Shown here in pieces: positions 5,417-11,699 of a DNA stretch of 16,895 bases. Origin of the DNA: a bacterium. GTDB taxonomy: Bacteria; Actinomycetota; Acidimicrobiia; Acidimicrobiales; CATQHL01. A program made the translations under genes and the position numbers. The DNA is taken from the NCBI GenBank assembly GCA_026713745.1, contig JAPONU010000340.1, positions 1 to 16,895 of the forward strand, written 5' to 3'. Every line of letters begins with the position of its first letter. The stretch's first letter is position 1. The notes under the pieces were generated by a model, which saw only the letters and a list, made by a program, of their open reading frames with translations, ran no database searches and was not told where the DNA came from.

Positions 5417-5659
5417 CTACTGGATCGCTGCAGTGATGATGCCGAGTCGGGCGGGTTGCTCGCCGACCTTCTGGAGCGAGAAGTTGCCGAGGCCGAACTT
5501 CTCGCAACCGATGGAGTAGGCGTCACCGCGGTCGTTGTAGATCCCGACCATTTCGCCGTCGTGCATCAGCACGATACGGCCCCAGTGCTGTTTCTCCAGC
5601 TCTACTTTGTATTTCTCTGAATACGCAGTAAAGTTCAATACTGCCTGTGCACTGTCCAT
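5417..5659 (-). CDS. 80-residue partner protein of the retropepsin module (copy 1), DUF5678-like
   Basis: This small soluble protein has no signal peptide. The frame is open from 5746, but I place the start at the ATG at 5659. From there the product is exactly 80 residues and aligns without a gap to the 80-residue product at 9313-9555 (33 identities by hand count, about 41%). Shared blocks are an N-terminal Tyr/Leu-rich helix (YxxxYxxxLExxHxGK/R), LxHDGxxV, DAY, GLGNFSxQ and a GExPAxLG tail. The LHDG core after a short helix resembles DUF5678-type small domains (GKWVAxxDGxVV), a tentative link. The protease starts 9 nt downstream. TTGACG at 5723-5728 may be its -35 element. It could be an adaptor, inhibitor or substrate of the protease, or an antitoxin-like partner; nothing in the sequence decides this. 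Confidence 0.75.
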   Translation of the reverse strand: MDSAQAVLNFTAYSEKYKVELEKQHWGRIVLMHDGEMVGIYNDRGDAYSIGCEKFGLGNFSLQKVGEQPARLGIITAAIQ

Positions 5660-5706
5660 ATACCTAGTAGCCCCTTGCCGGAGTGTCGCCTCATAGTTCA
5701 GGGTAG

Positions 5707-5728
5707 GTCCCGACTGCTGCATCGTCAA
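5707..5728 (-). promoter_or_regulatory. Weak promoter candidate for module copy 1
   Basis: TTGACG (5723-5728, minus strand, 5 of 6 to consensus) with a 17-bp spacer to a poor TACCCT. It lies between the stop of the HNH gene and the ATG at 5659. Module copy 2 has a perfect TTGACA at a similar place, which is the main reason to list it. Confidence 0.3.
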
Positions 5729-5751
5729 TGCCCGCGCCGCAACCACCGGGC

Positions 5752-7284
5752 CTAGAAGAGCGTCGCCGAGCGGGGGCTCGGCGAGGCTCCGCTCCGGCCG
5801 GTTCCGGGGCGAGGCCCGCGGTGCCCGTTGTGCGGCGGCAGGAGTGACGGATCGGCGCTGTCGATGCCGGCGGTCGGGGATGGAGAAGACTGCTGGTAGA
5901 CACGAGGCGACGACGGATGCGACGTGTCGGGACCGCTGCTGCTGGAGGGTGGGGGGTGGTGGGGTTGGTGCTTGTTCTTGGGCGGTGGGCGCTGGGGGCT
6001 GTCGGGGTTGGGATCAGCTGGTGGCCCGAGAGTCAGTTTGCCTCCGGGGAGGCGGGTGATTTCTTCGCCGTGGAGGTGGATGCGGATGTGGTGGCAGCGC
6101 CAGCAGAGGAGGCAGGTGTTCTCGAGGGTGGTTTTGCCGCCGTGGGCCCAGTGGTCGAGGTGGTGGACTTCGCAGATCTGGTGGTGGGCGCCGCAGCCGA
6201 TGCAGCCGCCGTCGCGGGCAATGAGGCGTTTGCGGTGCCGTTTGGAGACTTTGCGTTGTGAGCGTCCCAGCAGTGGGGTTCCGGTGTGTTTGTTGAAGAT
6301 GCCCGGAAGGATCTTCGCGTCACAGGCGATCGCGAGGGTCTCGGCTTCGGTGAGGCGTGTGCCGTCGGCGAGGCGGGCGTTGGTGATGGCGTCGCGGGTC
6401 TGGTCGTAATCGGCCAGCACGATCAACTCGGTGCCCGCCGGCGCGCCGTCGCCGTGGTCGGTGCAGACGAGGTCTGCGAGGGCGTCGGCGAAGCGCTGCG
6501 GGGCCGTGGGGCGGTCCTTGGAGTCCTCGCTGCGGAACAGTTCGTCGGCCTTGGCAATGAGCGCGGCCTGTACTCGCGCGCCGGTGAGGGGGTCGAATTG
6601 GGCGAAGAGGTGGAACATGCCGTCGGGCTGCTCACTGATCGACGCCCGGCGGCGGCGCCGTTGAGCTTCCCGGCGCCGCTGGAGTTCCTGTTCGCTGGCG
6701 CGCTCGTTGACATGCTCCTTCACGGTGCGGCGGAACAGGTCATCGGGCTCGGACTCGGCGGCGTCGAGCAGGGCACCGTGGTCGACGGGCGTCTCACCGT
6801 CGGCGGCGTCGAGGATCAGCCCGGCGGCTTCGGGCGTGATGGCGCCGTCGGCGAGCTTCTCGGCAACGCCGGGCGCCCACCCCAGCTGCGCGGCGGTCTT
6901 CACGGCCTTGCGAGCACCGGAGCGGGACCGCTTCTGGACCCGGCACAACGTCTCCTCCGCGGCGGCGTCGCCGTCCCGGCGGGCGATCTCGGCCACCACG
7001 TCGGCCTCCGCGGCGGCCAGTGAGGACCGCGCCCGGCCCATGAACGCCAAACGCTCCTGCAGGACCTCCACGTCGACCTTGTGCAGCAAGGCAGGCGGCG
7101 ACGCCAACCACTCACCCAGCACCGCCCACTCGCGGTCTCGTGCCGCACACGCCTGGTCACTGCCAGCCGATGCGGCGCCGGTCGACCCCGAAACCACAGC
7201 GCCGCCAGCGGGCGCGGCGCCGGTCGACCCCGAAACCGCAGCGCCGGAATCGGATGGTGCGATGCGCTTCGGATCGCTGCCCAT
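5752..7284 (-). CDS. DUF222 / HNH endonuclease domain protein (13E12 repeat family)
   Basis: The 510-residue protein is a member of the actinobacterial DUF222-plus-HNH family, often found in many copies and linked with mobile elements. An N-terminal Ala/Ser/Gly stretch with a duplicated VSGSTGAA block (about 15-42) leads into the helical DUF222 region (about 50-320; FAQFDPLTGARVQAAL at 228-241). The HNH nuclease follows: Cys361 and Cys364, EVHHLDHWAHGG (372-383), then LENTCLLCWRCHHIRIH with Asn389 and the second zinc pair. A Pro/Ser-rich tail (about 420-510) ends the protein. The start is ATG at 7284, with GAGGGGGG upstream. The open frame extends to 7419, but a good promoter lies between the two, so the longer form is unlikely. 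DNA cleavage is expected from the HNH signature; the biological target is unknown. The tail contains SADPSL, the same pentamer-like motif found in the TsaE insert. Confidence 0.9.
   Translation of the reverse strand: MGSDPKRIAPSDSGAAVSGSTGAAPAGGAVVSGSTGAASAGSDQACAARDREWAVLGEWLASPPALLHKVDVEVLQERLAFMGRARSSLAAAEADVVAEIARRDGDAAAEETLCRVQKRSRSGARKAVKTAAQLGWAPGVAEKLADGAITPEAAGLILDAADGETPVDHGALLDAAESEPDDLFRRTVKEHVNERASEQELQRRREAQRRRRRASISEQPDGMFHLFAQFDPLTGARVQAALIAKADELFRSEDSKDRPTAPQRFADALADLVCTDHGDGAPAGTELIVLADYDQTRDAITNARLADGTRLTEAETLAIACDAKILPGIFNKHTGTPLLGRSQRKVSKRHRKRLIARDGGCIGCGAHHQICEVHHLDHWAHGGKTTLENTCLLCWRCHHIRIHLHGEEITRLPGGKLTLGPPADPNPDSPQRPPPKNKHQPHHPPPSSSSGPDTSHPSSPRVYQQSSPSPTAGIDSADPSLLPPHNGHRGPRPGTGRSGASPSPRSATLF
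7172..7237. repeat. 24-bp direct repeat in the 5' part of the HNH gene
   Basis: gcggcgccggtcgaccccga(aacc) occurs at 7172-7195 and 7214-7237, a 42-bp period, so 14 residues are repeated in frame (VSGSTGAA blocks). It is like the in-frame repeat growth in tsaE and tsaB. Confidence 0.75.
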
Positions 7285-7363
7285 CTGCCCGTCACCCCCC
7301 TCTCGAACATTCCCCCGGGCGACCCGGCTGCCGGCCGTGCCGCTCTTTATTGCTACGGGACAT

Positions 7364-7392
7364 ATTATAGGTTGTCTACGACGGTAGAGCAA
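7364..7392 (-). promoter_or_regulatory. Promoter of the DUF222/HNH gene
   Basis: On the minus strand TATAAT (7364-7369) is a perfect -10, with TTGCTC (7387-7392) 17 bp upstream as a partial -35. It sits in a distinctly AT-rich patch. Transcription from about 7356 gives a roughly 70-nt leader before the ATG at 7284. It is the clearest promoter in the window. Confidence 0.7.
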
Positions 7393-7552
7393 CAGTTGTA
7401 TGAAAGATTGTCGATTCAAGTTGAAAAGACCTCAGATCCCCGCGGCCGCTCGGCTAGCGGCGTCTCCAAAAGTCCAGGTCAACGGGCTATAGCGCCGCCG
7501 CCGGGGCCCCCGGGCCGGACCGACCAGAGGGTGTGACCGATGTCACATCCAG
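7393..7552. other. Intergenic stretch, no gene seen
   Basis: No coding frame with recognisable content. TGTGAC-cgat-GTCACA (7532-7547) is a short inverted repeat. Its right part begins the 21-bp sequence accgatgtcacatccagatg(a) (7536-7556), which recurs at 9856-9876. Confidence 0.5.
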
Positions 7553-7708
7553 ATGACGTGGTCGGCGGTGGCCCCCACGGCCCCCTCCCCGTTCACCGCC
7601 ATCAATGCGGGTGAGGACCAGTCGTGCGGGCTGCGCGCCGACGGCAGCACCGGCTGCTGGGGCGAGCCCCTGACCGTCTCACCGCCCCGCAACGTGCAGT
7701 TCGTCTAG
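7553..7708 (+). pseudogene. RCC1-like repeat protein, C-terminal remnant
   Basis: The plus-strand frame reads from an ATG at 7553 to TAG at 7706-7708, 51 residues. It contains FTAINAGEDQSCGLRADG followed by STGCWGE, a clear RCC1-type beta-propeller blade (pattern FTAVxAGxxHSCGLRxDGxxxCWG). RCC1-like proteins have several such blades and usually a signal peptide, so this single blade with no leader is a leftover of a larger surface or secreted gene. Its first part (7562-7602) is identical to 9960-10000, where a different remnant is joined. It ends just before the convergent PIN-like toxin gene, whose stop is at 7705. Confidence 0.6.
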
Positions 7709-8223
7709 CCCTCGGCGGCGTTCGAACCTCCGCTTGCGAGAACGGCGGTTTCCATCTCGTCGTCGGAGACCTTGAGCGACTCGTAGAGACTTGCTGCGTC
7801 GTCGTTCCGCCTCTCTGCCGCGGTCTTGAAGAGTTCCCACGGATCGTGGGGCTTAGGTGATCGAGGTCGCAGCCAGAAAACCCCCGAGCCACCCGCCCGC
7901 ATTGCCGCCACAGCTGGAGGCAGATCCAGGAGCAGCGCCCCGGTCGCCCGTATGGGATCGTGGCCGACACCGTCGATCGCGAATATCGTCATTCTTGTCT
8001 TGAGCACCGCGGCCAACTCGCTCGGATTCCGGAGCATCTTGTAGTTGAGCGTCACGAGCCCCTCGAAACCCAACTGACTGAGACCGATGAGCAGCCTGCG
8101 GTCGTCGAGTCCAGTTAGTCGCGGGTCAATCGTGCGCAGGGGAAGCAACTGGATGTCGCCCATCCAGCGCTCGAGCGCCTCGAGGATTGGTTCGGGGAAG
8201 TTCTCGTCCAGGGGCAACCGCAT
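7705..8223 (-). CDS. PIN-like toxin, VapC45 type
   Basis: The 172-residue product begins MRLPLDENFPEPILEAL, the start of the DUF5615/VapC45-like branch of PIN-fold proteins, with Asp6-Glu7 as first acidic residues. Asp40-Asp41 (TGLDDRRLL) follow, then LGFEGLVTLNYKML (about 51-64), where many relatives have an Asp (VTxDxDF) and this one has Asn60. The later part (GVGHDPIRATGALLLDLP) is typical of the longer VapC45 form. Its ATG overlaps the upstream gene's stop in the sequence TGATG, so the pair is translationally coupled. Order is antitoxin first, as usual. The expected activity is RNA cleavage controlled by the DUF433 partner. If Asn60 aligns with the catalytic Asp, metal binding may be weakened. 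The pair call is firm from context, the enzyme activity less so. Confidence 0.8.
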   Translation of the reverse strand: MRLPLDENFPEPILEALERWMGDIQLLPLRTIDPRLTGLDDRRLLIGLSQLGFEGLVTLNYKMLRNPSELAAVLKTRMTIFAIDGVGHDPIRATGALLLDLPPAVAAMRAGGSGVFWLRPRSPKPHDPWELFKTAAERRNDDAASLYESLKVSDDEMETAVLASGGSNAAEG

Positions 8224-8903
8224 CAGGCCGCGAGCGAGTGCTCGAACTGGATGGCCTCCTCGAAGATTCCGACTTCGAAGCCCGCATAGAGATCTGCGAT
8301 CTGCGCCACATCGGGGATGTGCTCGTAGAGCGCTGCAGCGGCTTGGGTCGTGATTCGTGAGCCCGCCAGATGGGGTTCGCCCGACAGCTTGCCGGGGATG
8401 ATCCGGAGGGACGGTCGTGGCCGCAGAAGATCGGGGCCCTTCAGCTGGCCAACCGCGAAGGGGCCGAGCAAGTCGAGGAAGTCGGCAATGCCCTGCTGAC
8501 GGCTCGTTGCGGGGATTCCGTCGGCGTGCACCCAGATCTTGCCCGCAGCATCGACGTGCAGGGGCGAGTAGGCCGCGCCCGACCTGTCGTCCCAAATGTC
8601 GAGTCCTAGATTCTCGAGTTCGGCCAGAGCCTCACGAACCCGCGGCATGGGGCTGGCGGCGATCCTCCGGTTCTGGCTCTGCTTGGGATGCCGCAACCAG
8701 TAGACCACCCGTAGCGCCATGAGGTCCGCGTAGGACCAGAGCTTCACTCGCCGCCGCGACACGGACGGCTCGACGAGTTGCTGGCGCGCCCAGAGATAGA
8801 CCGTGGACACAGGCACGCCGGACAGAGCGGCGGCGCGCTGTGCCTCGTAGCAGCCGTCGAACGCCGCACGGATGCGAGCGGACAAGACGCCCCTGTCCTC
8901 CAC
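8223..8903 (-). CDS. VapB45-type antitoxin: MerR-like helix-turn-helix plus DUF433
   Basis: The 226-residue product has an N-terminal helix-turn-helix of MerR type (about 10-55: RAAALSGVPVSTVYLWARQQ, then a wing and WSYADLMALR). A C-terminal DUF433 domain follows (about 180-222: GEPHLAGSRITTQAAAALYE, then IPDVAQIADLYAGFEVG). DUF433 proteins with an HTH are the known antitoxins of VapC45-like toxins, and the next gene is such a toxin with a TGATG overlap. I place the start at GTG 8903 because GGGAGG lies 5 nt before it. An ATG at 8918 is in frame but has no ribosome site. The open frame to 9284 upstream has unlike composition and no family match. It probably binds its own promoter in the 8904-9250 gap. 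The domain calls are firm. Confidence 0.85.
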   Translation of the reverse strand: MEDRGVLSARIRAAFDGCYEAQRAAALSGVPVSTVYLWARQQLVEPSVSRRRVKLWSYADLMALRVVYWLRHPKQSQNRRIAASPMPRVREALAELENLGLDIWDDRSGAAYSPLHVDAAGKIWVHADGIPATSRQQGIADFLDLLGPFAVGQLKGPDLLRPRPSLRIIPGKLSGEPHLAGSRITTQAAAALYEHIPDVAQIADLYAGFEVGIFEEAIQFEHSLAA

Positions 8904-8918
8904 GTCTCCCTCCCTCAT

Positions 8919-9252
8919 CAGTTGGTGATTCGGTGTGCCTGCGACGGAGGCTAGCCATCGCAGGGTCGGGTAGAGGACATTGCGCTCCAGAACGCTGGCG
9001 GCCCAGTTCCCTGAGGGGACGGGTGGCGCGATGTGCTTGGGCTGCCGGTGCCGGCGGTCGGGGCGTGGTGGTCGCTGGTGGGGCGGTGGTGTGCGTGGCG
9101 GTGTCCGGGTCCGCGGCTGCGCGGCTCGTGCCCGTCGATCTGTTCGCCATCTGTCGGACCCGCAGGTTCGGTGGGGGTGTTGGCGGGTAGTGAGCGACGC
9201 AAGCCCAAGAAACTCGCCGCGCTTGGACGGGCTCCAAAACGGCGCGTTACCC
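8919..9252. other. Gap between the VapB45-like gene and module copy 2
   Basis: About 330 bp without a supported gene. Several frames are open on both strands because of high GC, but none shows a domain, ribosome site or conserved motif. The promoter of the VapB45/VapC45 pair should be here on the minus strand; I could not pick a convincing -35/-10. Confidence 0.4.
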
Positions 9253-9305
9253 TTGACAGGGATGCACGTAACGGCTAAAGGCAACGACTAGCGACGATAA
9301 GGAGG
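9253..9305 (+). promoter_or_regulatory. Promoter and ribosome site of module copy 2
   Basis: TTGACA (9253-9258) is a perfect -35. The -10 near 9276-9281 (TAAAGG) is poor. AAGGAGG (9299-9305) lies 7 nt before the ATG at 9313 and is the strongest ribosome binding site in the window. A perfect -35 and ribosome site suggest the small protein is well expressed. Confidence 0.55.
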
Positions 9306-9312
9306 ACACGAG

Positions 9313-9555
9313 ATGAGCCCCGACCAGACAGCAGCCAACTACGACGCCTACGTGGCAGAGTACCAGGAGGATCTCGAACGCGACCACGCCGGCAAGGTCG
9401 CGCTCCTGCACGACGGCAAACTCGTCCAGGTGCACGACAGTTACGACGACGCCTACTGGCACGGCGTCGACGAGTGGGGCCTCGGGAACTTCTCTATCCA
9501 GGAAATCGGCGAGCCCCCCGCCGAACTCGGCGTCCTCGCGCTCGCGTTCGACTAG
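9313..9555 (+). CDS. 80-residue partner protein of the retropepsin module (copy 2), DUF5678-like
   Basis: This is the second copy of the small protein described at 5417-5659, again exactly 80 residues and alignable without gaps. Conserved positions include Tyr13 and Tyr17, Leu21-Glu22, His25, Gly27, LxHDG at 31-35, DAY at 46-48, GLGNFS at 56-61 and the GExPAxLG tail at 66-73. It is acidic and soluble with no signal peptide. The start is fixed by AAGGAGG 7 nt upstream. The downstream protease begins 9 nt after its stop but is cut off by an early stop codon, so this partner may now act alone or with a protease from another locus. The intact reading frame and strong ribosome site argue that it is still in use. 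It resembles DUF5678-type small domains; the function is not known. Confidence 0.8.
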   Translation: MSPDQTAANYDAYVAEYQEDLERDHAGKVALLHDGKLVQVHDSYDDAYWHGVDEWGLGNFSIQEIGEPPAELGVLALAFD

Positions 9556-9564
9556 GCCAGGCTG

Positions 9565-9732
9565 ATGCCAACTTTCGGCCGCGAGATCCAAAACCGCCAA
9601 ATCCTGATAGAGGTCACTGTCAAACTCCCAATACCCCCAGAGAGCGACGAATCGGGGGACATTCACGGGTTCACGGCACTTTTCGACACCGGCGCGACGC
9701 GAACAATGGTGTCACAGAACGTCATCGAATAG
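9565..9732 (+). pseudogene. Truncated retropepsin-like protease (module copy 2)
   Basis: The frame starts MPTFGREIQNRQILIEVTVK and reaches TALFDTGATRTMVSQNVIE before a TAG at 9730-9732, giving 55 residues against 143 in copy 1. The catalytic Asp-Thr-Gly is present. The second half, with the flap and the conserved late LLGxDLL block, is missing. The sequence after the stop in all three frames shows no such block, so it is a truncation rather than one simple nonsense change. It starts 9 nt after the partner gene, exactly as in copy 1. A 55-residue half-domain is unlikely to form an active dimer. Confidence 0.75.
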
Positions 9733-9881
9733 CCGGAACCCTCCGACAGCATCAGACCCCCCAATATCACGAAGCGATGTAATTGCCGACTATTGGGCAG
9801 CAGCAGTGTTCCCACAGGTCAACCCCGGTTTTGGCTAGTCACCTACATAGATCCCACCGATGTCACATCCAGATGAAGTAG
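9733..9881. other. Debris after the truncated protease
   Basis: No gene is recognised. The stretch ends in the 21-bp sequence accgatgtcacatccagatg(a) (9856-9876), also found at 7536-7556. It probably marks a recombination junction where protease, repeat-domain and RCC1 pieces were joined. Confidence 0.4.
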
Positions 9882-10067
9882 CCGGCGACGGCCCCGCCGT
9901 CCCCGGTGGCCTCTCGCTGGCTGGTGAGCACGCCCATCTCGGTGATCTCCACCCAACCCTCGGCGGTGGCCCCCACGGCCCCCTCCCCGTTCACCGCCAT
10001 CCCGGGGCACCGGCTGTCCTCGGGGCAGCGGCCGGCACAGCGGACCGTTGGAGTTCGGTGGGGTTAG
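9882..10067 (+). pseudogene. Chimeric remnant: secreted-repeat-domain end joined to an RCC1 lead-in
   Basis: Just after a TAG at 9879-9881 the plus frame reads PATAPPSPVASRWLVSTPIS then VIST. This resembles the end of the C-terminal repeat of the secreted paralogues (PADTAVGRWLVSSAIT), and CGCTGGCTGGTGAG is shared base for base with that gene. It continues SAVAPTAPSPFTAI, identical over 9960-10000 to the RCC1 remnant at 7562-7602, then diverges and stops at 10065-10067. No start codon, signal peptide or full domain is left. A 45-residue frame is also open on the other strand of this stretch, but the plus-strand matches to two families make that the likely shadow. Confidence 0.5.
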
Positions 10068-10132
10068 TCGTCGATCGTGATGGTGGATCTTCCTCGCCGG
10101 CGCGGCGCGGCGGCAGAGGCTGGGAAGTGGTG
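10064..10132 (-). pseudogene. Remnant of the secreted paralogue C-terminus
   Basis: The minus frame ends HHFPASAAAPRRRGRSTITIDD and stops at 10064-10066. It lines up with the last residues of the protein at 12147-13934 (RRYFPASATALRWLGSSNITIDG), and the DNA matches through tcgtcgatcgtgatg. Only about 22 residues survive. It is a second piece of the same domain family beside the chimeric remnant, on the opposite strand. Confidence 0.6.
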
Positions 10133-10199
10133 AGGCGTCGGCGGCGATTGAGTCCTGGCATCACACGGCCGGTGCGCGGCGCCGGGTAGTTTCGAGCAC

Positions 10200-11699
10200 G
10201 TGGTCGCCGCCTCGAGATCGGTACGTGCGGCGGGATCGGCACGTGCGGCCGGTGACCGTGCAACCCCAGTCGGGGTTGGTATCGCGCGGCGCTGTCTTGC
10301 GTCGCAGGGCCCCGCGGTCCGGCGAAGGTCGCTCACGTGGAATGCCCGCCTCGTCGCCACGCTGGCGGCCGGTGTGCTGCTGGTAGCCCAATGCGGAGGG
10401 GACGACGGCGGCGGCGAACCGGCCGGCGGCGATGGTGCCCCGGCGCCCACGACGGAGGCTGCGGCCCCACCCGCCGCCGAGGCCCCACCCGCCGCCGAGG
10501 CCCCGCCCGCCGCCGAGGCCCCACCCGCGACCGCCGACACGATCGCGCCGCCCGCCCCTGGCTCGGCGAATGCCGAAACGCCTGCATCGCTCGAAGCCAC
10601 GGAACCGGCGACCCCGACGGCCGCCGAGCAGGAGCCGCCGCCGGCACCTTCGGGTCCGCCGCCGGTCGCGGTGGGGACCATGGCGGAACTGAGAATGGAC
10701 GCGGGCGGCTATGCGCACGCCCTGTTCACAGCAGGATTCTTCAGCGGCCCGGTGAACGGCTTCACCGCCACCTCGTCCGACACGAGCGTGGCCACGGCCG
10801 GCGTGTCACCGCCAGACATCCTGATCGTGTCGCCGGTGTCCCGCGGTTCTGCCAGCGTCACGGTGACGGCCTCGGGCCCGGGCGGCATTGCGACCCAGAC
10901 GTTCACGGTTCGGGTGAACACGGCCGCCGACCGGAGCCAGGTGGCCGCGCCGCCGCCGACCGCGCCTCCTCCGACCGCCCCGGCTCCGCCCGCGCCTCCT
11001 CCGCCGCCCGCCCCTCGGGCACCGTTCGTTCCTGCGGAGGAATGGCCCGCCGACACGCCTCTGGCACCGGGCGTGCCCACCGAGGAACTGCCCGCCCAGA
11101 CCCCGCCGCCGGACGACCAGCCCCTCTACTCGTTGGTGACCGAACCGGTCACCACGCCACCCGCACTGTCCAGCCCCATTCCCGCCCAGACCCTCATCGT
11201 CGGAAACTCCCGGACCGTGAGCGTGCGTCCCTACTTCAGCGGGATCGTCCAGGGCTGGGCAGTGGCCTCGTCAGCGCCCGCCAACGTCGCGGTCTCGATG
11301 GACGTCGCCGGGGTCGTGAGCTTCTCGGGGGATGCCCTCGGCACCTCCACGATCACGGTGACGGCCACCAACGACGCCGGCAGCGTGAGGTACGGATTCA
11401 CGGTTTCGGTGAAGACCGCCTCGCAAGTACTGCTGAGAACGGTCGGGGACCGCCCACAACTGTTCGTGGCGGTCGGGCAGACCGTCTCCATCGACCTCAG
11501 CAGGCACTTCTCCGAGGCCGCCACCGGATTCGACGTGATCTACGATCACACCGACCCGAACCGGCTCATCGACGTGACCGTCCAGGGTTCGGTGGCGTCG
11601 ATCCGGGGGGTCCGAAGCGGCACCGTCAGGATCACTCTCGTCGCCGCCAGCGCCACAGCGCGCATCTCGCGACCGGCCAACATCCGGGTCACCGGGTAA
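10200..11699 (+). CDS. Surface protein with Ig-like repeats and Pro-rich linkers, possible lipoprotein
   Basis: The 499-residue frame has a hydrophobic segment at about 51-64 (LVATLAAGVLLVAQ) preceded by Arg-Arg-Arg and followed by Cys65-Gly-Gly and Asp/Gly-rich sequence. This looks like a lipoprotein signal, though Gln before the Cys is not standard (Gly/Ala/Ser expected). The GTG at 10200 is the only start before it, giving an unusually long leader, so the true start is uncertain. Next come a Pro/Ala stretch with PPAAEA repeats (about 89-110), an Ig/cadherin-like domain (about 161-240), a second Pro-rich linker (about 245-325), and two more Ig-like domains (about 325-405 and 405-498). The latter have ITVTATNDAGS-type strands. 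It is probably exported and anchored by its N-terminus, with the beta domains outside. The binding partner is unknown. It is transcribed away from the remnants upstream. Confidence 0.7.
   Translation: MVAASRSVRAAGSARAAGDRATPVGVGIARRCLASQGPAVRRRSLTWNARLVATLAAGVLLVAQCGGDDGGGEPAGGDGAPAPTTEAAAPPAAEAPPAAEAPPAAEAPPATADTIAPPAPGSANAETPASLEATEPATPTAAEQEPPPAPSGPPPVAVGTMAELRMDAGGYAHALFTAGFFSGPVNGFTATSSDTSVATAGVSPPDILIVSPVSRGSASVTVTASGPGGIATQTFTVRVNTAADRSQVAAPPPTAPPPTAPAPPAPPPPPAPRAPFVPAEEWPADTPLAPGVPTEELPAQTPPPDDQPLYSLVTEPVTTPPALSSPIPAQTLIVGNSRTVSVRPYFSGIVQGWAVASSAPANVAVSMDVAGVVSFSGDALGTSTITVTATNDAGSVRYGFTVSVKTASQVLLRTVGDRPQLFVAVGQTVSIDLSRHFSEAATGFDVIYDHTDPNRLIDVTVQGSVASIRGVRSGTVRITLVAASATARISRPANIRVTG
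10464..10535. repeat. 18-bp tandem repeat coding PPAAEA
   Basis: The unit gccccacccgccgccgag is repeated at 10464-10481, 10482-10499 and 10500-10517 (one substitution), with a partial fourth copy to 10535. It adds six residues per copy and forms the Pro/Ala stalk just after the membrane segment of the Ig-like protein. Confidence 0.85.

Noticed and set aside
5660..5746. Longer start for the small module protein at 5746
   Set aside because: The 80-residue form from 5659 aligns end to end with the second copy, and the extra 29 residues have no counterpart.
7285..7419. Longer start for the HNH gene at 7419
   Set aside because: The TTGCTC/TATAAT promoter lies inside that extension.
8951..9284. 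Several open frames upstream of the VapB45-like gene on both strands
   Set aside because: Pro/Arg-rich composition typical of antisense high-GC DNA, no ribosome site, no motif.
9863..10000. Minus-strand 45-codon frame starting MAVNGEGAVGATA, with a 19-codon version at 7543-7602
   Set aside because: The plus strand of the same DNA matches an RCC1 blade lead-in and the repeat-domain end, so the minus frame is best read as a shadow.
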